NCBI GenBank assembly: GCA_001792895.1
Contig: MARA01000054.1
Location: forward strand, 62,001 to 126,000
Reading direction: 5' to 3'
From: Lentinus brumalis
Taxonomy: Eukaryota > Basidiomycota > Agaricomycetes > Polyporales > Polyporaceae
DNA length: 64,000 bases
Shown here: piece after piece, positions 1 through 9,927 of the stretch
Layout: each line of letters begins with the position of its first letter
Numbering within the stretch: position 1 is the first letter of the stretch
The notes under the pieces: model-generated
Told to the model about the DNA's origin: nothing
The model's database searches: none
The model's input: the letters and a program-made list of their open reading frames with translations, nothing else
Program-made: the position numbers and the translations under genes

Positions 1-1063
1 ATCGACGTCTGGGGTCGCGTAGATGTAGTAGCTCTGCGAAGTGGTCCGCTATGACGCGCTGCGTGAGCTCTGGAGGGCGGAGGTGTGTGTGGCTGTAACA
101 CGGCGTAGATGAGACGAGGAGGATGGATGAGAGGAACCGCGTACGTGTGGTTCAGCCGCGATCTCGTCGCTGTGGGCACGGTCCGAGGGCGCGCATGTCC
201 GTCACGGCGGCCGGCCGGTGCTCGTTCTCCGTATCCCGGGGCGCCATGGTGTGTCCAAAGGGGGCCATGCGCTGGACGACGAGACGGGTAGCCGGACGTG
301 CGAGCAGTATGCCTCTTACTTGTTCTCGGATTGACGTCGCGCGGCCCAAGTAGACAGTCTGTAACTGTAGTACGGATGTAAGTAGCAAGTACAGCACGAA
401 TATAATGGATGCTCTTGCGAGATTGACTCACTGGCACCTTGATGTGACTTGCGCGACGTGAGTTCCGGACTGCAGCGAGCGGAGGCGTGAGCACGCCCGG
501 AAGGGGTAGACCTACAAGGGCGCGGCGGGGGTGGTGAAGAGGGTGTATATGCGCTAGGGCAGGAGCGAACAGCTGGTACAACGACAAGGGGACAGCAGCG
601 ACTGACGGTGGTGCTGCGGTGTATGCGAGCCAGCTTCCACCTCAGCACTGCGTGGGTAGCAGGTGAGGAGCAGCACCGGTACTGCACCCAGATGGAACGG
701 TCGGGTCGAATGGAGCCCGCTACAGTGCGACTTGAAGTGGACGGGCAGGCTGAGTGCTGGGACAGATGAGTCGCGGCAAGAGCGAGAGTTGCAGAGCACG
801 CCTCATGCGTCTTGGACGTCGACGGCGGACGGAGCGAGGCCGTGAGAGAGCCCTGTGCGATCGAGCAGACGTCACGGTTGCGAGACTTGGACGCAGCGTT
901 CAGTATCCACGTGGGAGCGCCCGTCGGTCTAGACCGAAAGTGGGCGCGCGTCTCTCCGCTTTTCCCCACATTTCCCTCCGTCTTGCTCACCGTCTTCCAC
1001 GACGCCGACGCTGTCGTACACGACGACCGACGCCCACCACACGCCCTCTGCGACTCCGTCAGC
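1..1063. other. Intergenic/5' flank, nothing recognised
   Basis: Several open frames exist on both strands, but they are compositionally random, Arg/Ser-rich and show no domain. The part next to 1064 must hold the promoter and 5' UTR of the methyltransferase gene, but no distinct TATA box or operator stands out. A neighbouring gene cut by the window edge cannot be excluded. Confidence 0.5.
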
Positions 1064-2958
1064 ATGGCAAAGTCCGTATTCTCCCTAGGACAGCGACACC
1101 CGCGCTACACGATCGCCATCGCCGCCTTCGTCCTCTGCGCGTACTGGTTCCTCTCGAGCCCGACGCCCCGCCCGCATGCCGTCGTGTACAGGGCGAACAA
1201 CGACCTCAAGGCGAGGCTAGAACGCGAGGAGCGCAAGTATCGCGCCATGCTCCCGCAGCGGCAGGACCTCATCACTCGATTTGGACCCACGCCGGCCCAG
1301 GTCGTCATGTACGTCGGCGGCGTGTCTCGCGCCGTCTCTGCCATCCCTGACATTGCTGCGTGCATAGGTTTCCCCCTGACCAGGATCCGTGGCCACCGTA
1401 CACAGTGTGTACGTCGTCTGGCACGCTGCTCGCACGCCTTCGCGCTGACAGTCTCTCGCAGGGGACTTTTTCCCTCCACTGTTCAACTGCCCGCACGAAC
1501 TCGACCGGTTAGGAGCATTGGGAGACGGCGGAAAGTGGATGTGTGGCATCTCGCGCATACAGGACAAGCCCAATTGCGTGATTTATTCTTTCGGTACGTC
1601 TTGCCCTTATCTTCACTACTTTCAACAGGGGGCGATTGCGCCTCCCTCCTCTTGCCCCGCTGGTCTCGTAGTCCGCCATGCTCTCGTCACGTCCGCCCTG
1701 GGCTACACGCGCGTTACGTGTACTCCGCGACGTCCAGTACCCCGTTGCTGTACCTGCTCCACCGATCACTTGGACCGGCGTCACCCAGTCTCCGCAGCTG
1801 CCACGTCGTACGGTGGACTATCGTCCGCAGTCGACGCTGTGGATTGCGCTGGCCCGGAGACCATTCGGTACCCGCCCCAATAGCTGGCGGAGCGCTTCAC
1901 GCGTCGGTCTCGCGCGGGTTACGCGAGACGCGTCCCCAGGGCTGACGATGCGCCCGATTGGCGTCTGGGCGATCCGGTTCGTCCCCGTGAAATGGGCTCG
2001 GATATCTCGCCAGCTATTCATCGCTGCCCTGTTCGTCTTCGCGCGTCGAGCATTCGTGCCTTCTTCGTCGAACGGGGTGCTCACCTGGCTTCCATTCACA
2101 GGCATAGACTCGTCGTACTCGTTCGAGGCGACTCTGCTGCAGTCGACACAGTTCTGCGAGGTGTGGATATACGACTCGACAAAAGGCGAGGACGCGCAGA
2201 ACCACATCCCGAAGCCGCTCCGGCACCGCGCGCACTTCGGCAAGCTTGCGCTCGGGGCGAGCGACAGACACGGCCAGGGTGACGACCCGAAGACGTGGAC
2301 GCTCAAGTCCCTCATGTCCGAGAACGGTGCGTCCTGCGTCCTGCGTCTAACGCTCGAGTCTGACTGGCGCCTCTCCCGACCGCAGGCCACTCGCACATAG
2401 ACTTCCTGCGGCTGGACGTCGAGGGGTGGGAGTGGGAGACGTTCCGGGGTATCATCCGCGACTTCACGATGGAGCGGGTTTCCGCGAATCCCGCCGCGAA
2501 CGCGAACACGACGGGGTGGAACGTGAACGAGCGCGAGGGCGTGCTGCCGTTTGGCCAGCTGCAGATCGAGCTGCACGTCTGGAACCAGCGCTTCCAGGAC
2601 TTCCTTGAGTGGTGGGAGCTGCTCGAGGTGGCTGGGCTGAGGCCGTTCCATCATGAGGTGTGCAATTTCCCCGTGCTTCGCTCTCAATGTGCCTGACGGG
2701 ATATCGGTCGACAGATCAACCTTGTATATGCAAACTACAACCGACACAGCGGGGTCGAGCTCGCCGAGGTAAGCTCACTCTCCTTGACCCCTCGTCGCTG
2801 GCATCTGACATCCTTCCACGCAGTACTCGTTCCTCAACATCCGAGGAGAGAACGCGTTCATCAGGGACTACGTGCCCGTCTCGCCCGACGGCGTCGTGGC
2901 CGAGCACCAGCAGGAGCCAGACGTGCGGAATATTCGGCACGGGCCCGGCCCGGAGTGA
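1064..2958 (+). CDS. Methyltransferase-22 (FkbM-like) family protein with N-terminal membrane anchor
   Basis: Seven exons give a protein of about 367 aa: 1064-1308, 1368-1408, 1462-1593, 2102-2326, 2386-2657, 2715-2768 and 2824-2958. Seen: a hydrophobic segment near residues 13-30 (IAIAAFVLCAYWFL), then a polar stretch. Next come the family hallmarks DFFPPLFNCPHEL, GALGDGGKWMCG, SFEATLLQ...CEVWIYD and HIDFLRLDVEGWEWETF; the last matches the FkbM/Methyltransf_22 acidic motif. The family contains predicted SAM-dependent methyltransferases of unknown substrate. A single-pass type II membrane topology, perhaps in the secretory pathway, is inferred. The ATG at 1064 is the only start that places the anchor at the N-terminus. 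All splice phases agree. Oddities are a 41-base second exon and a 508-base third intron, long for this genome. Family assignment is firm, substrate unknown. Confidence 0.85.
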
Positions 2959-4262
2959 GGGCCTGCGCAGAGGGGAGGGAATGTGTGTCGATATAGTCGT
3001 AGGGGGGACCGACCGAGATACCACACGTACGCACCATGCATATGGCGTCGCTGCACATAATGTTACGCATTCAGGAACACGGATGCACGAACACCCTTCT
3101 TGCGCGCGGCGCGGGGACTCGGCGGGCGCGGGGTTGGTAGTTACTAGCCTCGAGGTAGGTTCGTTGACCTGTACTCACATGGAGAGGTCCGTGACTCGAC
3201 GACTGTGCGACCGTACTCATGCTTTGGCATTTTCCGCCGGCGGAGACGTCGCAAATCGTCGACTCAGGCAGGTGAGATGTGCATTGCATTCTTTTTTCGC
3301 AGGCGCTGATTTCGAGTGGTGTAGTAGAACAGTCAATACAACCAAATTATGATGTCCAGTGGCCATTGCCAGCATCGCGGTCATCAAGGTCCAAGAAGTC
3401 TTGCTCGTCATCATACTATTGGGGCCTGTTCCGAACTGCAATCGTGTACGTGCCTCATCCGGAGGGGTCATCGGCCTCGAGTGCTCTCTGACCGTCTCGT
3501 GTCACTAGTTGCCTCTTGACACTCTGCTTTACTAAACTTGTCAGTTGATCCGGAGTTAGATGACTTGCTGAGCACGCACCAGTTGCCGCTCACTCCCGAC
3601 ACTTCGTGTACCGACCTCCCATTCGAACTCGGTCTACTGCCCTCTCGACACTCCCATGACATCGAGGTCCGAGACATCCGCGAGGATCCGCCAGGTGCAC
3701 CGACTTGAAAGTTCCCGATGCCATCTGCCACATTCGCATTCTCTACACTCCTCGTTCGTCCTGTTCACCTCTTACCTCTCTCATCCTCTATTGCTACGCA
3801 GATTCTCGTTGCAAGCCTGAGTGCAGCAAGCTCTAGCTTGTATGCTGGTATGTTGAGCGTCCGCATGTTCATAGCTGCCCATTTCTAAGACTGACATTGA
3901 CCTCACTCGGTGCTGACAGGTATATCTGTGGCTAGATGCGCTTCGATGCTGGCGGTTCTTCATGATGGTGTTGCCCGTTGCATTCTCGGTCTGCGATCAA
4001 CCGTCGACAACTCGCTTCGCCTTGTCTCCTGATGTTGCTCATGCACTGTAAGTCAAAACTTGCGCCTCACAGTCTAGCGGCCAATCGTGAGAGGTTCGTG
4101 CGGCATTCGCCGACTCATGGTCCTACCGCAGCTCAAACGTTAACTAGTGAGCGTTCCTTCACTAGTCACTAGCACTGTTCATCCATCCCCCCATCACCTC
4201 TTCATCGCAGCATAGGTATGTGATTCCCATGTAGTACAGGTGTAGAGTCTCAGCGCTCAGCA
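2959..4262. other. Intergenic, no supported gene
   Basis: About 1.3 kb without a recognisable gene. Short open frames (for example 3279-3491 and 3468-3731 minus) are low-complexity or random and none joins another by splice sites into a domain. It holds the 3' end of the methyltransferase and the promoter of the F-box gene downstream. Confidence 0.5.
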
Positions 4263-4279
4263 ATGGTCCGTAGCAGACT

Positions 4280-5700
4280 ATGTCCTCTACATCTAGCCCA
4301 CTCGGACTCGGAGGCCCCCCGGGGATATCGTGGACCGCATCATCGACCACCTTCATTGCGACACCAACACTCTCATAACCTGCGCACTTGTCGCTCGCTC
4401 TTGGACGCCCTCCGCCCAATTCCATATCTTCAGCACTATCATCTCTCATCCGGACAAACCTGACAGGACGATGGGAGAGGTTGCGGTATGGGCGAAAGGG
4501 AGGCGAGTCGCGCAATATGTCACAACGCTTGTCGTTCAGCCGTTCAGGATGACCACATGTCCCGTGATTCGAACGTTGGAGCTCGCACTGCCGATGATGT
4601 TCATTCCCAACCTCCGCCGAGTCACCTTGCGGAACGTATACATCCGAGTCCATGCTGGAATGGCGCCGCCTTCACAGATACGCAGCGCATCATTCAGACG
4701 GCCCCTCACCCGGCTGTCAATCGTGTCTTGCAGAACACAGCACAACTCGTTCCATCCCATAGGCGATCTACTTTGTTTATTCCCAGCAATCGACCAGCTA
4801 CATTTCGTGAACACGGTCTGCTCCTGGGATCCACCCCTAGAGTCCTCCTCGTGGTTCACATTTCTCCTGACCGGAATTCGTGTCAGAGAGCTCTACCTTC
4901 AGTGCGAAGTAGACCGAATGAGTCACTCTGGGTTCAAAGGATTCGGTCACATCATCCAACGGGCCGACCCGCCCTGGCCGCTACGGACACTGCGACTTTC
5001 TCTTCCCGGTATGCCACAATTCCCGCCCCTGGCCAGCTTCCTCAATCACAGTACGAAGACACTCGTCGACCTTCGGGTGGATGTGATCCCAAGCATGCTC
5101 CTTCCCATATTGGATGGCGTGCGACCACGTACGTACAGGGTGCACCTAGTGGACCACTTTCGAACCCGCTGATGCGTTTGTTGTGTCGCAGCTACATCAG
5201 AGTACTGGCGGACCCCGATCCTCCAGGAGTACATCTCTCTCCGAACCATGCAGCTGAACTTCCCTACGCTCTTGAGCAATGTCCCCATCAATGACCGGGC
5301 CGCGGTCCTGGCTGCGTTCAATGATGTCCTCGATGCCAACGTCGAGCTCGTGCTCTCCGCCCCGCCGCAGCTGCGGACTATCATCATCACTTTCTACGTC
5401 GGCACATGGGATGCACAAATCGTCCAAGTCGTCCGCGGTCTATCCGCCTGGCGTCGTCTGGACGAGGCCGTTCTGCGTCTCCGACATCTCCGGAGCGTCA
5501 CTTGTATCGTACTGAAGACAGGCGGTCTGGATGTGGAAGCGCAAATCGACCTCTTTCGCTCGCCCGATATACCGAGCTCGTCGTATCTCCGTACCATCGC
5601 ATCCTCCGAGTCCAGTCGAAACACGTACCCTGGAATTGTGGCCCATGGGCTTCCGGGAGCCACTTCTGCGGGCTTGGTGCGAGTTGCGGTGATGAACTGA
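4280..5700 (+). CDS. F-box/leucine-rich-type protein, family 1 copy 1 (apparent frameshift in F-box)
   Basis: Two exons, up to 5128 and 5192-5700, split by a 63-base phase-1 intron at the same codon as the paralogue at 44718-46168. Seen: an F-box-like start (PGDIVDRIIDHLH, ALVARSWTPSAQFH), a leucine-rich middle (PNLRRVTL, LFPAIDQLHFVNT, SWDPPLESSSWF) and a conserved C-terminal block (ELVLSAPPQLRTIIITF, GTWDAQ, RLDEAVLRL, GLPGATSAGLVR). Basidiomycetes have large families of such proteins; known F-box proteins recruit substrates to SCF ubiquitin ligases, but no substrate can be inferred here. The ATG at 4280 leads into the F-box only if one base is restored in the C6-G4 run at 4315-4324; otherwise the F-box lies in another frame. 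The indel may be an assembly error or an early lesion. The rest is open. Confidence 0.7.
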
Positions 5701-5879
5701 AGGTACGTCAAACATTGTCATTCGTGGCTTTATTGAGACTCAGTATATGGACAGTGAACCATTACGAGGAATTGAACTACACAGCGTGGACATGAGCCAT
5801 GGCAGCTCGATGCAAGATCATGACGCTAAATCCGACTCGGACAGGCCAGTTCGGAAAGCATTGTACTGTGCGACTCGCT
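5701..5879. other. Convergent gap between F-box gene and pseudogene
   Basis: Short spacer holding the 3' ends of the plus-strand F-box/LRR gene and the minus-strand zinc-ribbon pseudogene. No terminator-like structure was noticed. Confidence 0.4.
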
Positions 5880-7115
5880 GTTCAGGAGTAACGAGTATTT
5901 TGAGAGTGGTGTGTTTCGAATGGGTCTTGCCGTCCTTTGTGGTGCAAGGGTTCGCGCGCGCAACCTTCCACCGGCAGCCGGAAATAGTCCCTGTCGTAGA
6001 TAGGTTAGTAGATGTCATGCCTGATCGTATGAATCAATATGCGTCCTCCGCGAAGTGCGAACCACGTACTTCTGCCGAGCATGCAGGAGCATGATATCTT
6101 TAGGCTTGCGAATGGAAGCGCAGTGAACACACACTGCCAAACCGTGCTCTGAGGATCATCGCGAGCGTCTTCCTCGACTTTGCGCATGACCTCGCTCTTG
6201 ACGTCTCCGAGCCGACACAACTTGTGTGCGCGGTTGCCTTTCGCGCTCTCACCCAGATAATGATTAACCTGACAATACCGTGAGTCACGAGCAGACGAAT
6301 AATGGGTATACACGTACGAATTGTCGCCAGTTCATCACAGGGCGATACTCGGTGCCCTCGATGTCGACAGCGTTGTAGGTCGTGCACAAGAACCAGGCTT
6401 CCTGTTCGTCCATCTGCCTGACCGTAGCCGTGCTGGGATCCAGACCCGCGGCCTTGACCACCCTCACGGCAACGACTGAGCCCAGTGAACAGGACGTCTT
6501 TCCACATTGGCTCCATAGGACCAAGCTCGCAAAAGTGGCTGCCGTGCATAGAGTGCCCAAATGCCTCCCAAAAGCCAAAGGCGACATCACCGCACCAGCC
6601 GCACTTGTCCTTGCGTTCGACGAACGTGTAGTCCACACAATGTGCGAAATTGTCGCATGTCGCGAGTCGAGAACGGCTCCGACACGTCCTCGGGGCATTC
6701 CGGGGCATCCGGAAAGGTACGCTGGCGAGCCGCCTTCCAGACCGTGGCCAACCGGCGGTCGAACAGCAGTTGTCGGAACGCTTCAGTCATCCGTGACAGG
6801 GTCAGCAAGTCTTGCGGGGCTAAATTTGAGAACATCTGGCAGTCGTTAGTTACGCCGTGTGTCCACATCAATGCGCCAGTCAACCTCGAAGGAGATGTCG
6901 AAAGGGAGATCCCACTGAGAGACTTCAGAGGTTCACTTGAAGTAGTCGCAATCGGTGCGTCGACCTCGTGGCGCTTCAGTGCTGGAGCCAGCGAGGCCGC
7001 CGTTTCTTCTGCAAGAGAATTTCCACACCTTTAGCGGAATCCACGAGACACGATGCTTAGCCATACCTTGAGCTCCAGATAGACTTGCGCGCTCTGCGTT
7101 CGTCTGCAGCGACAT
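5880..7115 (-). pseudogene. Zinc-ribbon F-box protein, family 2 copy A, internally deleted and frameshifted
   Basis: This is a decayed relative of the gene at 38740-41283. The first exon (start 7115, MSLQTNAERASLSGAQ) matches that gene's MSLQTNSEHASIFGTQ, including the intron position. Exon 2 lacks 7 bases in the F-box relative to the other copy, which breaks the frame. The exon with AFRQLLFDRRLATVWKAAR runs to DVSEPFS and then jumps directly into the later CGWCGDVAFGFWEAFGH segment, so all the sequence between them (over 1 kb in the other copy) is missing. Near 6105-6140 another frame change precedes KPKDIMLLHA. The C-terminal remnant (DRDYFR, KDGKTHS) trails to about 5885. These are multiple independent lesions, so this is a true pseudogene and not one sequencing error. 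It lies tail to tail with the F-box/LRR gene, repeating the pairing seen at 38.7-46.2 kb. Confidence 0.8.
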
Positions 7116-7671
7116 ACTGGAGACGTTGATGACGCGTCGACGCGACCAAAGTGGTGATAGGTTGCCAAGTCGTGACGGCACTGTGTTTGACCGAATCGAC
7201 GCTCGTAATGATGACCTGCTATTCTCAGACCCTGATCAAGTCCCTACGCGTGTTACTTTCGACACTCGCCAATGTCTTTGAGCAGCTGCACTTATAACGT
7301 TCACCAAGGGCACGTTGCAAAACGAGAAGACCGCGGTGCTGCTCTACAGCCGCCCAGCAGCGTACGTCGGGGTCCAGTGCCTTGGAATACGGAGCGCCTT
7401 GACTAAGTTCTGACGGAATGACCTCAGACTGGAGGGGCAAAGCGTCAGGAAGAGAGCGCATGCCCGAGGAAGGAGCACAAGTAACCAAACCTCTGGAATG
7501 CGCACTGTTATTTGACCTGAGCGCGAGGGGTATGATACAAAGATGAGTGCGAATATATGCGAAGATGCGCGGAACACAACAGGTATGCGATACAGTTCTT
7601 GTCCCAGTCCATGGATCGATATCGTGTCTGCGCCGCTCCTGCACGGCGCGAAGATGTTGTCTTGATCGGGG
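7116..7671. other. Intergenic, nothing recognised
   Basis: About 0.55 kb between the pseudogene start and the end of the OXR1-like gene. The minus-strand frames at 7225-7644 and 7344-7709 have no recognisable domain and I do not call them. Confidence 0.45.
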
Positions 7672-9516
7672 TTAGCCAATGCCCCAAACCTCAAGTCCAA
7701 CGCACTCAAACGTGACGGTCTCGCCCTTCCGCGGGCCAGCGGAGCACAGTGGCTCGTTGTCGAAGGTCGGACACGGCGCGGACGACCCGTCCATCAGCGT
7801 GTCGTCGAGCCACAGCCCGTAGTGTCCGTCACTAGGATAGCAGTCACATTAACTTCCAGACCTCCGCGACGAGAAAGCTTCCGAGCACTCACCCGCCACC
7901 GAAGGATATATAATCTGGCTCACAGAGCGCGACGTAGTCGTTCTTGCCTGTCCACTTGAACACGCGCACGCGGTCTGGTCCGACCTTCTGCCAAAGGAAC
8001 CTAGAAGACAAGTCAGAACGAGACGTGCAGCAGGCGGGGATATGTACGCACGACTCCCCACTCCCGAAGTAGGCACCCTTGGACGGATGGATGCCTTCGC
8101 CCATCCACGCGCCGAACAGACTCTCCCCGAGTCCTTCACGACGAGCAGCTGGCTGCCCTTGAAGTCCTGACATCGCGTGTACAGGGTGTGCAGCGATATA
8201 CCGTGCTGATCCAGGCTGTACAGCAGCGACCACGCCTTCGGGAGACGCGCCAGCGCCGGGAGGAATGGGCGCAGCTGGTCCGCCAGGTCGACATTCAATA
8301 CGGGCACGGTCATCTCCTTGCGGCCGGTCAGCCGTATGCTCCTGCGCTCGACCTGCGTCTTATCGAACTCGAAGCCCTTGTCCCATGTCCGGTCCCCCGT
8401 AAAGCCGGGAGCGCCCGACGGTGGGACGAATGCGTGCGGCGCGAATGGAGTCCCATGGGTGATCGCAGTGTCCAACGGTGCGCCTTCCGAGACAGTCGCC
8501 GCGCGTGAGTGAGGTGCGGATCTTGGGAAGGTCCCGATGCGCGATGTCGAAGCAAATGGGGCGTCATCGAGATGCGAAGTAGTGAATATCGACGTAGCAT
8601 CGGTGGGCGGTGTTGATGGACTCGTGCGAGGTGCACGGATCGTGGACGTGAGGAGGTTGGACACCCAACGAGACGGGAAGGAAGGCGGAGTGAAGTATGA
8701 TGATTGTGTCCGCTGGATTTCTGGGTGGGATAATCGCGTGGGAGAGGTCGGCGGAAGGGAAGGCGAGCGTAGATGCTGTGACGGGGAGTGTGGAGTGGTG
8801 TGCGCATGCTGCCGTGGCTCTCTCTCACCCACCGTGCCATCCACAAGTGGATCAAGGTCGTCGAGAAAGTCGTCGAATGAGTTGTCAGACTGTCCAGAAT
8901 GTGATGTGGATGGTGTGGCACGATCGAACGAGTCAGAAGGAACATGGGTGGTGGAAGCGGCGAATGGCCTCTGGCCCTGGAGTTCAGACGGAGAATCGAG
9001 GTCAATGAGAGAGTCGCCATGGAGTACAGAGGGTACTGTCTCCGTTATGTTCTGCGAAGACCGGGGGGTAGACGTCCCAGAGGTATGTGATGTGTTCGCA
9101 CCTTGCAACCAGTACATGGGGTCGTCCTCATGCTGCAAGATCTCGCCCAGAACCTCTCTCCGCTTCTTCTCCGACGCAACCCTTGCGTCCTCCGCAAACT
9201 TGTCGAAGAACTCGTAGTTCTGCAGCTGGGTGAATGGCGCCGATTCTGACGCATCCCCGAGACGGAGCGGGTCCTCAGTAGCCGGAACAGACACGAACGC
9301 CCCGAACTCCGAGTCCGTCGACTCTGTCCGGACATGTCTGCTCGGGCGACTGTACGTCGGCTCTGGAGTCCGTGAGGGGGATGCTCGTGGTGTCGGTGGG
9401 GAGAACAAGGTTGCGAAGATGTCTTCCTTGTCGTCTCTCTTCGTCGATTCATTCTGCCCAGGAAGCGGGATCAGCGGCGCGATGGGAATCGGCGACTGCG
9501 CTGTCGAGCCGTCCAT
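7672..9516 (-). CDS. OXR1: Oxidation resistance protein 1-like (TLDc domain) protein
   Basis: Three exons: 8052-9516, 7893-8000 and 7672-7831, about 575 aa if the frame is restored. The N-terminal ~370 residues are disordered, Ser/Thr/Pro-rich and acidic, with DEFGAF-like and DDFLDDLDPLVD stretches. The C-terminal ~190 residues are a TLDc domain: LPKAWSLLYSLDQHGIS, LYTRCQDFKGSQLLVVKDSG, FGAWMGEGI, YFGSGESFLWQ, DYISFGGGDGHYGLWLDD, FECVGLEVWGIG. TLDc proteins protect against oxidative damage and, as known from yeast Oxr1, act on V-ATPase disassembly; V-ATPase regulation here is an inference. The start is the first ATG of the long first exon. One base seems to be missing in the C4 run at 8125-8128, between VVKDSG and ESLFGAW, with no room for an intron. 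The domain is otherwise complete, so an assembly indel is more likely than decay. Confidence 0.85.
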
Positions 9517-9927
9517 TGTGTTTGTACAGTCAAGAGCTACAGTCAGGGCATCGGGGACGACGATGGTGGTCAGAGAGTAAGCACGGTAAGGATTGGATTT
9601 GAACCCGACGTTATAGCGAATGTTAAGTAATGCTTATATAAGTAATCGTCACACCTACTTACACGGCCGTACACACTCCTGCACTTGTCCTCCACGATCC
9701 CAATTGAATAGCCTTGAATGCGCATATAAGAACTGTGTGACATTTCCTGCAATGATTCCACGCTTCCGTCCCCGGCCAACCTTTGAGGCCTTAACTGATT
9801 AAGTATAGGCTGTCTACGTACTTGGAATTGATATCATTCACAACATCGACGCCCGCCGCTGCGTGTCCAGCCGTAGGTAGATCGTGAACAACAGATATCT
9901 CGAGACACGGACATTCCCACCGCCGCA
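9517..9927. other. Intergenic: OXR1 upstream region and MFS 3' end
   Basis: About 0.4 kb containing the promoter of the OXR1-like gene (read leftwards) and the 3' flank of the MFS transporter. No clear motif was seen. Confidence 0.4.

Noticed and set aside
316..1065. 249-codon minus-strand open frame at the left edge
   Set aside because: Arg/Ser/Cys-rich with no domain; it overlaps the promoter and start of the well-supported methyltransferase gene on the other strand. GC-rich DNA yields such frames by chance.
8537..9217. 226-codon plus-strand frame opposite OXR1
   Set aside because: Shadow of the disordered N-terminal part of the OXR1-like gene; no domain.
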